A DNA stretch of 64,000 bases from Periplaneta americana (taxonomy: Eukaryota > Arthropoda > Insecta > Blattodea > Blattidae), in assembly GCF_040183065.1 (NCBI RefSeq), contig NC_091125.1, positions 111,934,121 through 111,998,120 of the forward strand. Reading direction: 5' to 3'. The notes under the pieces were generated by a model. That model did no database searches and was not told where the DNA came from. It saw only the letters and a program-made list of their open reading frames with translations. Numbering within the stretch: position 1 is the first letter of the stretch; each line of letters starts with the position of its first letter. Positions 1 to 10,149 of the stretch are shown one piece after another. Both the position numbers and the translations under genes were made by a program.

Positions 1-224
1 AAGTGTGCCTCGACTTGTTCCACGCTATAGCCTACTCGTATTTCTTTATCGTTCCTTTCAAAAGAGAAGCGAATTACACAACATCCAATGGACACTAATA
101 TTAGTGGAACCTTACTACTTCATCCATAGAGAATGCCTACTACTTTTTTTCCTTCTGATTGGATATTGGTCGAGAGTCTCTCAAGAACAAATCGCTTGTC
201 ATTTGAAAACCCCAGTAGTAGGAT

Positions 225-345
225 ATTTAAAGACACTCTGTCAACTACTGTATTAGGTCATTTAGCGTTGCTGGAATTTGTAATAGTATTTTGCGAGATG
301 AAGGTTTACATGATTAGCCTAAGTGGGAATCGAACACACATGCGA
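225..345 (-). repeat. tRNA-derived SINE fragment (tail and B-box)
   Basis: Read on the minus strand, a B-box-like GTTCGATTCCCAC near 312-325 is followed by a tail that resembles the tails of the SINEs at 12.9 and 38.3 kb (the CTCGC..AAATAC motif, then GACGCTAAATGACC-like and TCTTTAAATA motifs). The A-box half is missing or too diverged to see. Nothing recognisable lies in 1-224 or 346-680. Confidence 0.45.
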
Positions 346-680
346 GCGTAGTTCTGAATTCTACTCATCCTCTTGAGTTCTGAGATATTTGTTGTTTTAT
401 TTTTAAAGTTCAATACACTTAAAAAAAGTCACTGCACGAGAAAAAATACTGAAAAAAATCCTGCAGGTTACAGTTAGGGCACAAATGCAGGTATATTACA
501 CTATATTTCGAGTGTCTGCACATAATCATGAATGAGCCTACGGTATAGTATACTGTACATTTAGGACTCAGGAGGATAAAGCATTTATGTATTAATAAAT
601 ATTGTCTACACAAAATAACTAGTTATGAATTAAATCGCTTCCACTGTACTGAATGATAATTTGATCATTTGCACATAAAA

Positions 681-752
681 GACTCTAGAATCATTTAACT
701 ATAGGCCTATAGTAACTGTAGGCTAGATCTGTAGTTAAATAATTCTAGAGTC
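681..752. repeat. Short hairpin (21-bp inverted repeat)
   Basis: Arms 681-701 and 732-752 are inverted copies with one mismatch (GACTCTAGAATCATTTAACTA on the left). The 30-base loop contains the palindrome TAGGCCTA. It could be a tiny MITE remnant; no target-site duplication was found. Confidence 0.6.
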
Positions 753-872
753 TGTTTAAAATAACTATATTCCTGAGAGGCGAATCTCTGACGCCTCAAC
801 AAGAAATAAAAAAGATTTAAACATGTTAACCAACGAAATCTAGCTATTATCAGGCAGTACATCTCACTTGAC

Positions 873-1070
873 GATATGTGTCAGAGGAAGAACAATTGTT
901 TGTATGTATCTGAAGTCTGATTAGTGTCACATGTAGTAATTGGCGATGTATGCATGGAGGGGGGGGGGGAAGGAACTATCTTACCGCAGTTGCCTCGTAA
1001 GTGGTGCTTTTTGTTTCACTTGTGAGGGTCAGACCTGTCTTCGGACAGTTGACTAAACAACAACAACCAA
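873..1070 (+). repeat. Interspersed repeat, copy 1 of 2
   Basis: This stretch, from GTGTCAGAGGAAGAACAA to the CAAC-rich end, is shared with 50484-50682, including CTGAAGTCTGATTAGTGT and CCTGTCTTCGGACAGTT. Copy 1 has a G run at 959-969. The CTGTC..GACAG segment is a small hairpin. I do not know the class; it has no coding potential. Confidence 0.7.
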
Positions 1071-1470
1071 CGAAATAGCCACTTCTGAACAAAAATCTCG
1101 AATAACGAAAAGTGGTAATTCTGTAATAGACCAGTGACCCACTCATATGCAAAATCATTTTTTTCATAAGGCATCAAAAAGAAAAAAAAAATTTCGAGCG
1201 ACAAAATGTTCAACATTTTCCATCAAACTAGCTCAGAAAAAAGAAAGGTTACTCAAGTATTAGTCCAGCCCTGGGCCTAGAGGAGAAGTGCAAGGTAACG
1301 GAAAAGACCGCGTCCATGTCCATTTCGCTTACACCGCCTTAGAAACAAAACACAGTAAGGTATTGTGCATCAGTGATAGATCTTAGGCGACCAGCGATAG
1401 CCAAAAGTTCGTAAAAGCTATGATACCCGCCTTATACAATCCATCAATGAGCAATGTTGATATTCATATC

Positions 1471-2613
1471 TAGACTTCGTTGAATTGCCACACGCAGCAT
1501 GCAATCAGGTTGCCGATGTCCGGTAGTATAGAAGAGGTGAGCGACTTCCCGGTCTCGTAGTATAAGCAATTCATGTTAAGAGTTGTGACCGGTCCAAATA
1601 AATAGAGCAGCTACAGCTAATGTATACCTATGTAAGCACTTGTTTTTGCATTACTGTGGTTGGACTAGTCAAAGCTTAACATTTGTTCAGTGCAGGCAAG
1701 AATTCAATCAAACATACTACAATGAGAGTGTTGCTGTTCCAAACAAATTTCCCTGGAATACCCTTATCCACGCAGCCAGTCTTGACCCGTTGGGGAACGT
1801 GGTTGGATTCTGTTAATTATTATGCAGAACATTACGGCAAAATATTGGAGGTAATTGATGCATTGGATAGCACAGACAGTTCCGCTGTTGCAGCTGTAAA
1901 ATCATTGCCTTCTGAACAGCTATTGAAAGATATTCTATTCATTGATTCTAGTTTTAAAATCGTGTCCAAAAGCATCACCCAGTTAGAATCGTCTAAACTA
2001 CAACTCTCAGAAGCCCTTAATATAGTGGATAAAGTATCACAAATCGTTATCCAAAATAACAATGCAGTAATTTCAGAAAAAGTGAAATGGAAGTTGAGAA
2101 ACATTGTTGCTAAAAATTCTGCCTATTCACAACTTCGTATTATAAATGATGTACTATCAGGTCACGACAAGACGTCTGAAGTTGGTGTACTAAAAAGTAA
2201 CGGCTTTCCGTTCTTCAAATATGCACCTATTACATCGTTTGATGTCGAAAGTACATTTTCCCAATATAAAAACTGTGTAAGTGACCATCGGAGGAGGTTC
2301 ACTTCGCAGTCGCTCAAAATGTACGTAACTCTTCACTGGAATCAAGGATGATGTGAGTATATTACATTAAATTTTAAGAGTTAATATATCTCACTACAAA
2401 ATAATTGTGTATTTACATGTTTAGACATTTCCTACTTCAATGATCATTCATTATATTTCTTGAATGCAGGACACAGGTTTTATTGTAACCGCAGTATACT
2501 GCCAGTGTATACATCGGAGACATACTTCCATCCGTTGCACGCCCCCTTCTCATACAGTCCATACCGCGTGCGCAGTAAACCTTACGATTCTCTTGGCAAT
2601 TCCACGAAGTCTA
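1471..2613 (+). mobile_element. hAT transposon, deletion derivative (copy A)
   Basis: Terminal inverted repeats of about 20 bp (TAGACTTCGTTGAATTGCCA at the left, one mismatch at the right) are flanked by an 8-bp target-site duplication, TTCATATC at 1463-1470 and TTCATGTC at 2614-2621 (7 of 8). The 1143-bp body is homologous to 52333-53261 and keeps the C-terminal part of a hAT transposase. The 5' half of the transposase gene has been deleted, so the element is non-autonomous. Confidence 0.9.
1683..2351 (+). pseudogene. hAT transposase, C-terminal two-thirds (CGGBP1-related hAT family)
   Basis: A 222-codon open frame begins at a TTG, not an ATG, so it is the open remainder of a longer gene; the first ATG is near 1722. 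The protein shows the LTRWGTWLDSVNYY motif near residue 41, a central helical region, and a C-terminal hAT dimerisation segment with FFKYAPITS, FDVESTFSQYKN and SDHRRRF. These are hallmarks of hAT transposases whose N-terminus resembles the CGG-binding protein CGGBP1. The conserved Cys before DVE is Phe here. The N-terminal DNA-binding part and first catalytic acidic residues are absent, so it cannot be active. The same gene fragment, further deleted, is at 52544-52999; a more distant relative lies at 40183-40960. Confidence 0.85.
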
Positions 2614-2700
2614 TTCATGTCTGTTCCTATCGGACCAAAACATTACTGTTTCAGCTGCGGAAGGAGGAGTGAGGAGTTAAGGGGTAGTCTGCAGTAACTC

Positions 2701-3533
2701 GATTGAGGTATTAGTCCCCAGGCTTGTACAAGTCTAAAGTTAGGCCTAATTTTAGCTCTATTTTAAACTCACACTTTGTTTCTTACAATTGGTAAGGAGA
2801 GTTATATATTTTGTATGTATATTTCTTTACGAATGTATCTGCATAGCCTAGGATCTTTCGAAGTGATTTCGACCTGTAGTCTAACTGTAAGTGCAGAATG
2901 TTTTCTTGTAATACAATACAGGTTATGATATTAACAGAGAAACATTTATGCTGTAGGCGGGATTCGAAACTGCGACAGTAGCATCAAAGCATAGTTGTGA
3001 TGTGTATCATGGTCGGCACTTTTGTTTCCCAGCTTATAAAATACAAATTCACTCTACTTATCTTTGCTCGACCCCTACAGTACTACATTTATCTTGTCAG
3101 TTTACTCTTGGGAATTGGTTCTTAGTACCCTTTGGAAGGGTTGAGTCCTGACTCATCTTGCAGGTGGTAGTGAAAACAAAACCCGTTCCGGTAATAAAAT
3201 CTTCCCGACTCAGTTCGCTCCTTTCCTATTTGTGCACAGGATAATAACCCCGCTTGTTGCAATATATGCATAGCACCTGTTATACAGTCCGACGCGACGT
3301 AGGATTTCATAGTCTGTAAGCTACAAGCTAGTTAGTTAGCTTAAGAGTACGTGTTACAGAATGTTTCCAAATTAAGTTGACCACGAATATCATTAAGGTA
3401 CAGTCGACTGAAGTACGGTTTTTATTAGTGTTATGGGATTTAATCGATTAATCTGATGAGTTTCTGTTGTAAGATTAATCCATCAAATATTTAATCGAAT
3501 AATCGAGTCGATTAAAATTAATCGGTTTTATTT
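2701..3533. other. No gene seen
   Basis: Nothing coding is recognisable. Around 2945-2985 the minus strand has a B-box-like GTTTCGAATCCCGCC, probably a SINE scrap. At 3430-3530 ATTAATCG-like motifs recur several times (TCGATTAA, AATCGAATAATCGAG), a degenerate simple repeat leading into the ATT tract. Confidence 0.5.
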
Positions 3534-3534
3534 G

Positions 3535-3599
<65 letters not shown>
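3534..3599. repeat. (ATT)n microsatellite
   Basis: About 22 uninterrupted ATT units, preceded by degenerate ATTAATCG repeats. ATT tracts recur throughout the window and several mark LINE or SINE 3' tails, but no element body is visible here. 3600-4045 shows nothing recognisable. Confidence 0.95.
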
Positions 3600-4045
3600 G
3601 TTAATGCAAACTCAGACTAAAAATGCCACCAATATATTCGTCTCTCAGAAATTGCTTACTTCAAAGTACAATTGTACTATTATTTTGCAACTGTAAAGCA
3701 GGTAGCATAGAGCAAATCTTTACACAAACACTTCTGAAAGAGATGGAGATGAGGACAGTGTCCTGGCCTATCCCTATTGAAAGTTGAAACACAATGCAAA
3801 ACCCTATTAAGTTTCATGGTTTTCCAAGAAAACTTCCATCTTGTTGTCAGTTCATCTTCCTAGCATATGAAATACATACTTCTCTGGGATTCGTCCCCTC
3901 ATCCCTCAGCCATGGCTACACTGTGAGCAAGTGAGTGAGTAACGAAATTCTTATCTTTCTAAAATTGTGTAATCCGATTACAATAGAAGTCAGTCAGCTG
4001 TTTTGACCGCTGCACTGTTGCAGTTTTTTTTATTGAGTTTGTAGT

Positions 4046-4265
4046 GTGTTTAGTTTGCTAAGAAAAATCAGATTTCTGTGGTCTGTGAAAACTGAAAACT
4101 TCGTTATGTCATATGAGAATTTGAGAAGTAAACTCGGGGAAACGTTTGGATTTAAATTGAACTATCGTGGAGAAGTGCTTGACAGAAAAAAAGTTTTTTC
4201 GTGTTTAGTGATGCAGGAAACATTGTTATTAAACGTAGAGCGGCACTCAATTTCGAGCATGTGAA
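4046..4265 (+). pseudogene. BED zinc-finger N-terminus of a hAT transposase, frameshifted
   Basis: The open frame starts at GTG and reads a segment like the start of BED-type zinc fingers: LRSKLGETFGFKLNYRGEV followed by LDRKKVF. After that point homology continues only in another frame (SDAGNIVIKRRAALNFEHVN), so at least one frameshift disrupts the Cys/His part of the finger. BED fingers of this shape sit at the N-terminus of hAT transposases and of ZBED proteins. No terminal repeats were found, so this is a solitary relic; a host-derived ZBED fragment is possible but less likely. Confidence 0.45.
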
Positions 4266-4304
4266 TCCACTCACATGTTTAAAACCATAGAATGTTAAAG
4301 AATG

Positions 4305-4440
4305 TTATGTTTTATTTAACGACACTCGCAACTGCCGAGGTTATATCAACGTCGCCGGTGTGCCGGAATTTTGTCCCGCAGGAGTTCTTTTACATGCCAG
4401 TAAATCTACTGACGTCATCCTGTCTGGTGTTTTGTGAATG
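4305..4440 (-). repeat. SINE, 5'-truncated, copy 1 of 2
   Basis: The segment TTATTTAACGACACTCGC through CATGCCAGTAAATCT matches 51375-51490, where the element continues into a tRNA-like head. Here the tRNA head is missing. Orientation is inferred from the complete copy, whose tRNA-like part reads on the minus strand. Confidence 0.75.
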
Positions 4441-4472
4441 TGCTGCGTTGTTAAATGTTAGTTTAATCAAAA

Positions 4473-4587
4473 GTGCATGCGTGTTATATATTAATTTTGT
4501 GTAAAATGACTCATACTGAAAGAACATTGTGCATGTGTGTGTTATATATTAATTTTGTGTAAAATGACTCATACTGAGAGAACATTG
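4473..4587 (+). repeat. Tandem duplication, two units of 56-58 bp
   Basis: Two adjacent near-identical units, 4473-4528 and 4529-4587, each GTGCATG..GTTATATATTAATT then AAATGACTCATACTGA. Translation after the second unit (from ATGACTCATACTGAG, 4564 onward) reads MTHTERTLKPFSSWTYEK, faintly like a C2H2 finger linker. 4590-4914 holds nothing else recognisable. Confidence 0.8.
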
Positions 4588-5182
4588 AAACCGTTTTCAA
4601 GTTGGACATATGAAAAAAATGTGCTTACAAAGATAGGAGATCACATTTACACATTAAAATAGCGGATGGAGGAAGACAAAATAGAAATTTTCAATTGTTA
4701 CGGTATAAGAAATATCCTTGACTAATAGGTGCTCTTAGACAAATAAGTTATATTATTATACCTGTATTATGTTTGGGAGTGAAAATGAGTGGCCATGATC
4801 ATCTTTTGTGATTTGTGTCACATTTTTTATTAAAAATGTCGAGAATCATTTGCATAACAAGATATATAGAAGGCAAGCAGATTTTTTTCATATTATTGCG
4901 ATGTACCGAAGTACATAATATTTCCGTGCTGGACATGCGTATATAATCACTTAGTGATTTAAGATTGCACTCATTCCGTCGGATCTCGGCCACTTAGTCA
5001 CTCGTAATCAGTGCACCTCTGCTCTTTAGTTTGTTGGACATTGTGCCACTGTCACACATCTGTGACAGTGCATGAGGGTTGGCCACTAAATGGAAACTAA
5101 AGGTACGTTTTCCTCGGTGTGACTATCGCGATGATCGTTTAACGATGATCGTGCAACGTTTATTGTGAGAAAGACGTGTATC

Positions 5183-5335
5183 ATGGCTCCTTCGTGTTCT
5201 GACGCCGATGATGAAATTCTTCTCGAGGAAATGTCGAATCATCCCTCACTGTGGCAGCCGTCACATGCGTTCTACAAGGGACAAAGGTTCAAGGACAATA
5301 TATGGGCTGAGTTGTCAATAAAGTTGGAAAATTAA
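5183..5335 (+). pseudogene. MADF-domain protein of Harbinger, truncated (50 aa)
   Basis: ATG at 5183 opens a 50-residue frame ending in TAA at 5333-5335. It contains DEILLEEMSNHPSLWQPSH, FYKGQRFKDNIWAELS and ends KLEN, the first part of a MADF (Myb/SANT-like) domain: a leading acidic hydrophobic helix, the H-P-x-LW motif, and the K..W helix. Family members are normally a couple of hundred residues and help the transposase bind DNA and enter the nucleus. This copy stops within the domain, so it is a relic of the second Harbinger gene. Confidence 0.7.
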
Positions 5336-5704
5336 GTTATTAATTAAGTTATTTAATTTTTTATACAGTATCTCTTCATTATTGAGCTCAAGCAGACGGT
5401 GTTTTTTTTTTGTTCTTTTCATCCCTTATTATGTATGGAGAAGTATTTCGTCGTCTTCCATCCCCTCAATCAAAGGCATTTAAGTAATCTTTTACTTCTA
5501 TTCATTAAACTCATTCTGTTAAACACAAACTCCCTCTAGAACAGCCGTGGCGAAAATGTGACTCACGAGCACATTGTGGCTCGCAATGATAGCTATGCAT
5601 TTCTCTTGCTTCCTACCTTCTCCAACCCCCACCCTCTCACTCACTGGAGTCCAACTCCGTTCCATTTGTATTTGTCTCTGACCTGCGAGTGGAGTATTGT
5701 CGCA

Positions 5705-5884
5705 ATGTCTCTCTCGGAACCATGTACCTCTACAAAAACGAAAGTTTCAAAGTACGATGGGAGGACGCATTTTTTTGCTGCCAATATGATGAGAATATTA
5801 AATGTTTTGTTCTCAAGTATTACGAGGAAAACGGTTGTATAACATAAAACGGCATTATACTACATGTTACTGATGAAACATTAA
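5705..5884 (+). pseudogene. hAT transposase N-terminal fragment, frameshifted
   Basis: From the ATG at 5705 the frame reads SLSEPCTSTKTKVSKYDGRT, then a zinc-finger-like block continues with frame changes: ENIKCFVLKYYEENG and a DETLK end. The layout resembles the start of GTF2IRD2-type or ZBED-like hAT transposases (a K-x-K-Y segment, a Cys-x2-Cys-like region, then a His-containing helix). Cys/His ligands are partly lost. It belongs with the C-terminal piece at 6191-6364. Confidence 0.5.
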
Positions 5885-5935
5885 AAGGTTGTGTTGTTGT
5901 TGTTATTATTATTATTATTATCAATATTATTATTA

Positions 5936-5975
<40 letters not shown>

Positions 5976-6190
5976 GTTATTATTATTATTATACGTCGAT
6001 CCTTTTTCAGCAGATGTACGAATAATACGGTAAGGTCTTCAATTTAAGCTCACCGATTTACAACGAGATGTTAAATGAAAGTTATATGTAAGGACTTCAA
6101 AAATGTTGAACTTTTCAAATCTTTGCCAAAAAAAAAAAATAAATAAATAAATATCAGAACCTTCGTTCATTCGCTTGCTCTGTTGAAGCC

Positions 6191-6364
6191 ATGTTCACTA
6201 TAACTTACGTTTGTGAAAAATTATTTTCAACAATGAAAATAGTAAAAAGCAAATTTAGATCACGACTGACAGACAAATACCTTCGTGATCAACTACGACT
6301 GACAGTAAGTGACATAATTCCTGATTTTGAAACTTTGCCGCAGAAATATTCTGAAGACAGTTAA
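6191..6364 (+). pseudogene. hAT transposase C-terminal dimerisation segment
   Basis: A 57-codon open stretch ends at a TAA (6362-6364). Residues TYVCEKLFSTMKIVKSKFRS followed by RLTDKYLRDQLRL are the C-terminal hAT dimerisation motif (C-E-x-x-FS-x-M...K...R..L.D..L...L). It is the same reading direction as the N-terminal piece at 5705 and within the same TIR-bounded element, so the two are the ends of one internally deleted gene. Confidence 0.75.
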
Positions 6365-6833
6365 TTTTAGGTTGTGATAATGTTTCCTATGTTTTCTTAT
6401 TCATTTCTTTCTTCGTTACATGTACTAAACATTAGTTTGTAGCCTTGTACTGTATAAAATTATATTTGAGTGCTAGACGTAAGGAAAATGAAAATCCGTT
6501 AATAAGTCAGACAGTTGCTTCAGTTCCCCTTCGGGTGTCCGCCTCCCTCCATAGGTGTTATGCACGTTGCAGGTTACACAGTGGCTCGGCGCACGATCAC
6601 ATTTTCGCCATGGCTGCTCTAGAACGATGCGATTACGAATGAAAACACGCGACTAGTGAAAAATCAACAAATCGTAGACGCTCCGAGCAAAACGATAACC
6701 AACGATTATCGTTCAACGTTTCATCGTTCAACAATAATCGTTGAACGATCATCGCAATAGTCACACCGAGGAAAACGTACCTTAAGAGGTGGAGCTTAAA
6801 CTGAGAGGATTCAATCCGGCATCGGAATTGGAA

Positions 6834-6904
6834 TCCGGCGTGGCTTAGTGGATAGAGCGTCAGCACGTAGAGCTGAAAACCCGGGTTCGGATCCCGGTGC
6901 CGGA
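6834..6904 (+). repeat. tRNA-like cloverleaf in repeat (GUA loop, C33)
   Basis: The 71 nt fold as a complete cloverleaf: acceptor TCCGGCG/TGCCGGA, D stem GCTT/GAGC, anticodon stem TCAGC/GCTGA, T stem CCGGG/CCCGG with loop TTCGGAT. The loop ACGTAGA would give anticodon GUA (Tyr), but position 33 is C instead of the near-universal U and there is no intron. TTTTT follows at 6909-6913. It recurs inside the same repeat at 11716-11786 and 12143-12213, so I call it the tRNA-derived part of a repeat, not a working tRNA gene. Confidence 0.8.
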
Positions 6905-6950
6905 GAGAATTTTTCTCCGCTCCACCGATCCTTCAGATTTTTTCAGCCTG

Positions 6951-8523
6951 CATAGTATTTACACCTTAGCTTCGCCAGTGATACTGATATAGAAATATCC
7001 ATCGTCTTTTAGGGAGTCAAAACCATCAAAATCACTACCTGCACAGCGCCAGAACTGCTCCATAACATTTCGCGCCATACATCGTTGGTCGACTTCGAAT
7101 ACATCCCGACACACAAAATAAGTGGGACAGATGATGCAGCGCTAGTGTAACTACAAACTAAAAGGAAGAGAGAAGGAAAAGCACATTAATCTGCTTCAGT
7201 TGAAATATTTTCCAATACGTTGTAGCAGTTTCCGAACGCGATCCAAGGACGCTCCGAATATTAATCAAACGTCATGTTGGAGCCAAGTCGTTGGATCCTG
7301 TATAGGAGGGAATAAGAAATGCCATATTTCGTCTGGTCCGACAGGGAAGACTGCAGCTTTTTACAGTAGGTTACACCGGGTCCGGGTCCTTGTTTGTGAT
7401 CTATGCAGCACGAGACAATACAGGCGTGCTCATCTTCCTTTTTTCCAGCCCAGTGAAGGAAAGAGACGGAGAATCAATTCGTGTGCCGTCCGAGCCGTGC
7501 ATGCAGTGTTCTGCTGGATTAATCCAGTGGGGCCGCTACCTCGACGCATAGTCCGTTGCAAGTCAACTTGTTCGTTTCTACGGCACTGCAATCTGGCAAG
7601 TGAACTTATGCATAACTCGTGAATTATTTATTTTAAAAAATGGGGAGAATGTTGCCTCAATTTCAGAATAGTTACTAATAAAATTAAACAAAAGTATAAA
7701 ATATAAATATAGTCCGGGTCAGCTTACTTATTACCCTAAGAGTGAAACTTAACCATTTTCCCCCCATTACTACATAAGCTAGTGGATTAGGGTGATTTTC
7801 TAGTTTCCAGGTTGAATTTTCTTTTGCCAACTTCGTTTCGAATTTCGATACTGAGAAATACTACAACTGGTAGTGATTTTATAACTTTATGTTGGTAGCA
7901 GTGACACAAGTTGTGAGTAGTTTAGATTCTGAAAATTCAAATTGTTCTAGATTTCTGAGCCCATTTCTGGAAATTTGAACAAAGTAATAAATCAGTATTA
8001 ATATTAATACACAATAGTTATTGTATGTGTTGCTTTGTGTTGTGGTTACAATTTCAAGATTAGAGTCAGGTAGGCTAAGTGTAAATAAATATAACATATT
8101 TCGTGTGATATGTACATGGCCTTGAGTAATCGAAAGAAATACCATTTCACATTTTAATTAATTTCTTTCGTATTTAGACTTTTATTACAATAATGGATTA
8201 CATATTCTAAAATACATACATTTCAAAGTGGCATTCGTTTTCGGAAGTCATACTAATCATTTCACGTGGTCAAACAAAATACATTTTTAGGTTAGATCTC
8301 TTGATTCGTAAACTGTTTAATCAAAGCAATGAATTTCATGTTGTCAGACAAAATACATTTTAATATTAGATCATACACTAATCTACTAACTACTAACATA
8401 ATGTGCGAAAGGTCCAGAAGAAAAATATACTCTTTCACAAATTATTGAACTTTTTAGAAAACACCTCCCCAACATAAAGATGAGATGTGGTAAATAAGCA
8501 AGACATCGTTATTGTTAATACTA

Positions 8524-8524
<1 letters not shown>
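6951..8524. other. No recognisable gene; one open frame of unknown meaning
   Basis: 7200-7622 (plus) is open for 140 codons but starts at TTG and matches no family I know; its base composition is more balanced than its surroundings. 8258-8375 contains a short imperfect duplication (CAAACAAAATACATTT / CAGACAAAATACATTT followed by TTAGATC). Otherwise nothing is seen. Confidence 0.4.

Positions 8525-8604
<80 letters not shown>
8525..8604. repeat. (ATT)n microsatellite
   Basis: About 26 ATT units. The minus-strand poly-Asn open frame over it is a by-product of the repeat. Confidence 0.95.
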
Positions 8605-8605
<1 letters not shown>

Positions 8606-10149
8606 GTACATGGCATTGTGTGATTTTATTCTCTTTTGGTGATATTTATTATTAGTTTGCAACACTGAACAGACGGCCAAATTTGTCTTTTGAGAATTAC
8701 TCTTACGTGATCCTGAGTATAGATTGTACAGCTAACTACACCACAATACAATTAATAATTAATATTGTGACAATACGTCCAAGTGGATTTCGTACTGGTA
8801 AATATGGCGGCCAGATTAGCTGATTAAGAGTCTAGAAACTAATATTCAATGTTAACTACTTATTTAAATTTTCACGTATTTATGAAATTTATACATATAA
8901 CTGTAGGGAAAAAAAGTTAAATATTTAACTTACATTAATATTTTCTAATAAAATTACTGTTTACTTCTGATTTAACAAATACTGAGCTTACTTTCGCTGT
9001 TTGAAATACGCGAACAGTGCTGCCACCATCAAAGATGACTGCATCTTCCAAGGCAGTTGGCCCAGAGCCTTCTTTACTTACAAGCCGGGGCCATACGTCG
9101 GCAACACTGTAATTAACTGTCACCCGGAGGCTGACCGTACAGTACACGTGTTTGTGCTAATGCCGATTTTCAATGTAAATTAATGTTACAATATAAGTAT
9201 GTGTCGATGGAATTATGTTTGCGGTCGTACCAAACGTTAATTGTTGATGTATTATAAACTAAATGCGTGTTGGCGATAAAAAACAAGACAATAAATGAAA
9301 ATAAAATGGTTGCAGTCTTTGGGAATTTTTACGGTTATGGATGACAAAGTAAATGACTATTCTATTAAATATTGTATAACCACATTTTTATATTCTTATT
9401 TGTGGTTTGTGTGTATCAGAATTCTAGTCAAATTGTTGGGTCTCGCCTGCTATATCAATAAAGTTACGCCGTTGGTTTTCAAAGCCATTGTAAACAGCTG
9501 TTTTGTGATCCTATAAATGTTGCAGTTTTGTTGAAGATTCGGAATGCCTGCTATACGTCAGAACTATCTATAATTTATAGATGCATATAATCACTTTGTT
9601 GGTTTGGTCAATGTTACTTATGTCCCGCCCACTATAGAGACATAGGCCAATTTTACACATATTTAATATAACTTGTTGCTTCTTTGACAGATTGGGTTTG
9701 GTTAGTTTAGGTTTTTGTTATAGCCTATCTTGCATATACGATCATAGCGCAACATTAGCAGTGATAAAAGTGAAATATTCGTTCAGTAGGCGTTGGATAC
9801 TCTACATTCACCCACTTTGTATTTACAGGATTTAAAGTCCACTGAGTTTACGCTAATTGATACATACATGTACTTAATAGATAATGTTGCGTTTTGTTAC
9901 GTATTATGTTGAAAGAATGTGTTTTCATTTTTTCATAGATTGTTTTACTTGGCTTAACTGTATTTACATCCTCATACTTTTATTATAATAGGAATGTCAA
10001 TAGTTTCTTCTGTTTACATTTTATTTTAGGCCTATTTGCATAATTCACATTCTTAGCTTGTTTCCTGTAGTTATATTTATTTAAAATTATATTTTAAAAA
10101 GTTTATAACAAATAATTTATAATAACAGTATTGTTATGGTGACTGGCCA
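8605..10149. other. No gene seen; one repeat fragment
   Basis: The minus strand of about 9040-9100 (GGCCCCGGCTTGTAAGTAAA then GAAGGCTCTGGGCC) matches 11030-11080 (GCCCCGGCTTGTAACTAAAG, AAGCTCTGG), marking a dispersed repeat. The remainder, including 9295-9516, shows nothing I can assign. Confidence 0.4.

Larger units (their letters stand above)
1303..2700 (+). repeat. Repeat of unknown class, split by a hAT insertion
   Basis: The two flanks 1303-1470 and 2614-2700 read continuously into each other and match the minus strand of 17336-17600. The hAT element 1471-2613 interrupts it. The related copy at 17.4 kb is uninterrupted and shows TTCCTGTC where this copy has the duplicated target TTCATATC / TTCATGTC. 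This copy is frame-broken relative to the 85-codon frame in the other. Confidence 0.75.
5542..6616 (+). mobile_element. hAT transposon nested in Harbinger (8-bp TSD CTCTAGAA)
   Basis: Perfect 8-bp duplications CTCTAGAA at 5534-5541 and 6617-6624 flank terminal inverted repeats CAGCCGTGGCGAAAATGTGA (left) and the same with one mismatch (right). The TSD matches the nTCTAGAn target preference known for Charlie-type hATs. The 1075-bp body keeps the first and last parts of a transposase gene separated by an (ATT)n tract at 5903-5989, so the middle is deleted. Confidence 0.92.
5101..6782 (+). mobile_element. PIF/Harbinger transposon with TAA target-site duplication
   Basis: Terminal inverted repeats of about 50 bp (AGGTACGTTTTCCTCGGTGT at each end; a handful of mismatches further in) are flanked by TAA at 5098-5100 and 6783-6785, the 3-bp TWA duplication typical of this superfamily. 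Behind the left end is a MADF-domain open frame, the usual accessory protein of Harbinger elements. No HARBI1-type transposase remains. A hAT element occupies 5542-6616. Subterminal CGATGATCGTT..AACGAT motifs repeat near both ends. Confidence 0.9.
4915..6950 (+). repeat. Repeat with tRNA-like cloverleaf, copy 1, split by Harbinger
   Basis: The left part (4915-5100) and right part (6783-6950) together match 11920-12240: shared landmarks are GCGTA..AATCACTT, TTCCGTCGGATC, GGCCACTA, GGAGCTTAA, the tRNA-like block and GAGAATTTTTCTCC. The Harbinger element 5101-6782 lies exactly between GGCCACTAAATGGAAAC and GAGGTGGAGC. In the other copy the equivalent site reads GGGAACCCAAGAGTTGG without interruption. 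Confidence 0.85.

Noticed and set aside
6834..6904. Functional tRNA-Tyr gene (GUA anticodon)
   Set aside because: Position 33 is C, no intron is present, and the unit recurs as part of a dispersed repeat at 11.7 and 12.1 kb.
8435..8680. Poly-asparagine open frame
   Set aside because: Direct translation of the (ATT)n microsatellite on the minus strand.
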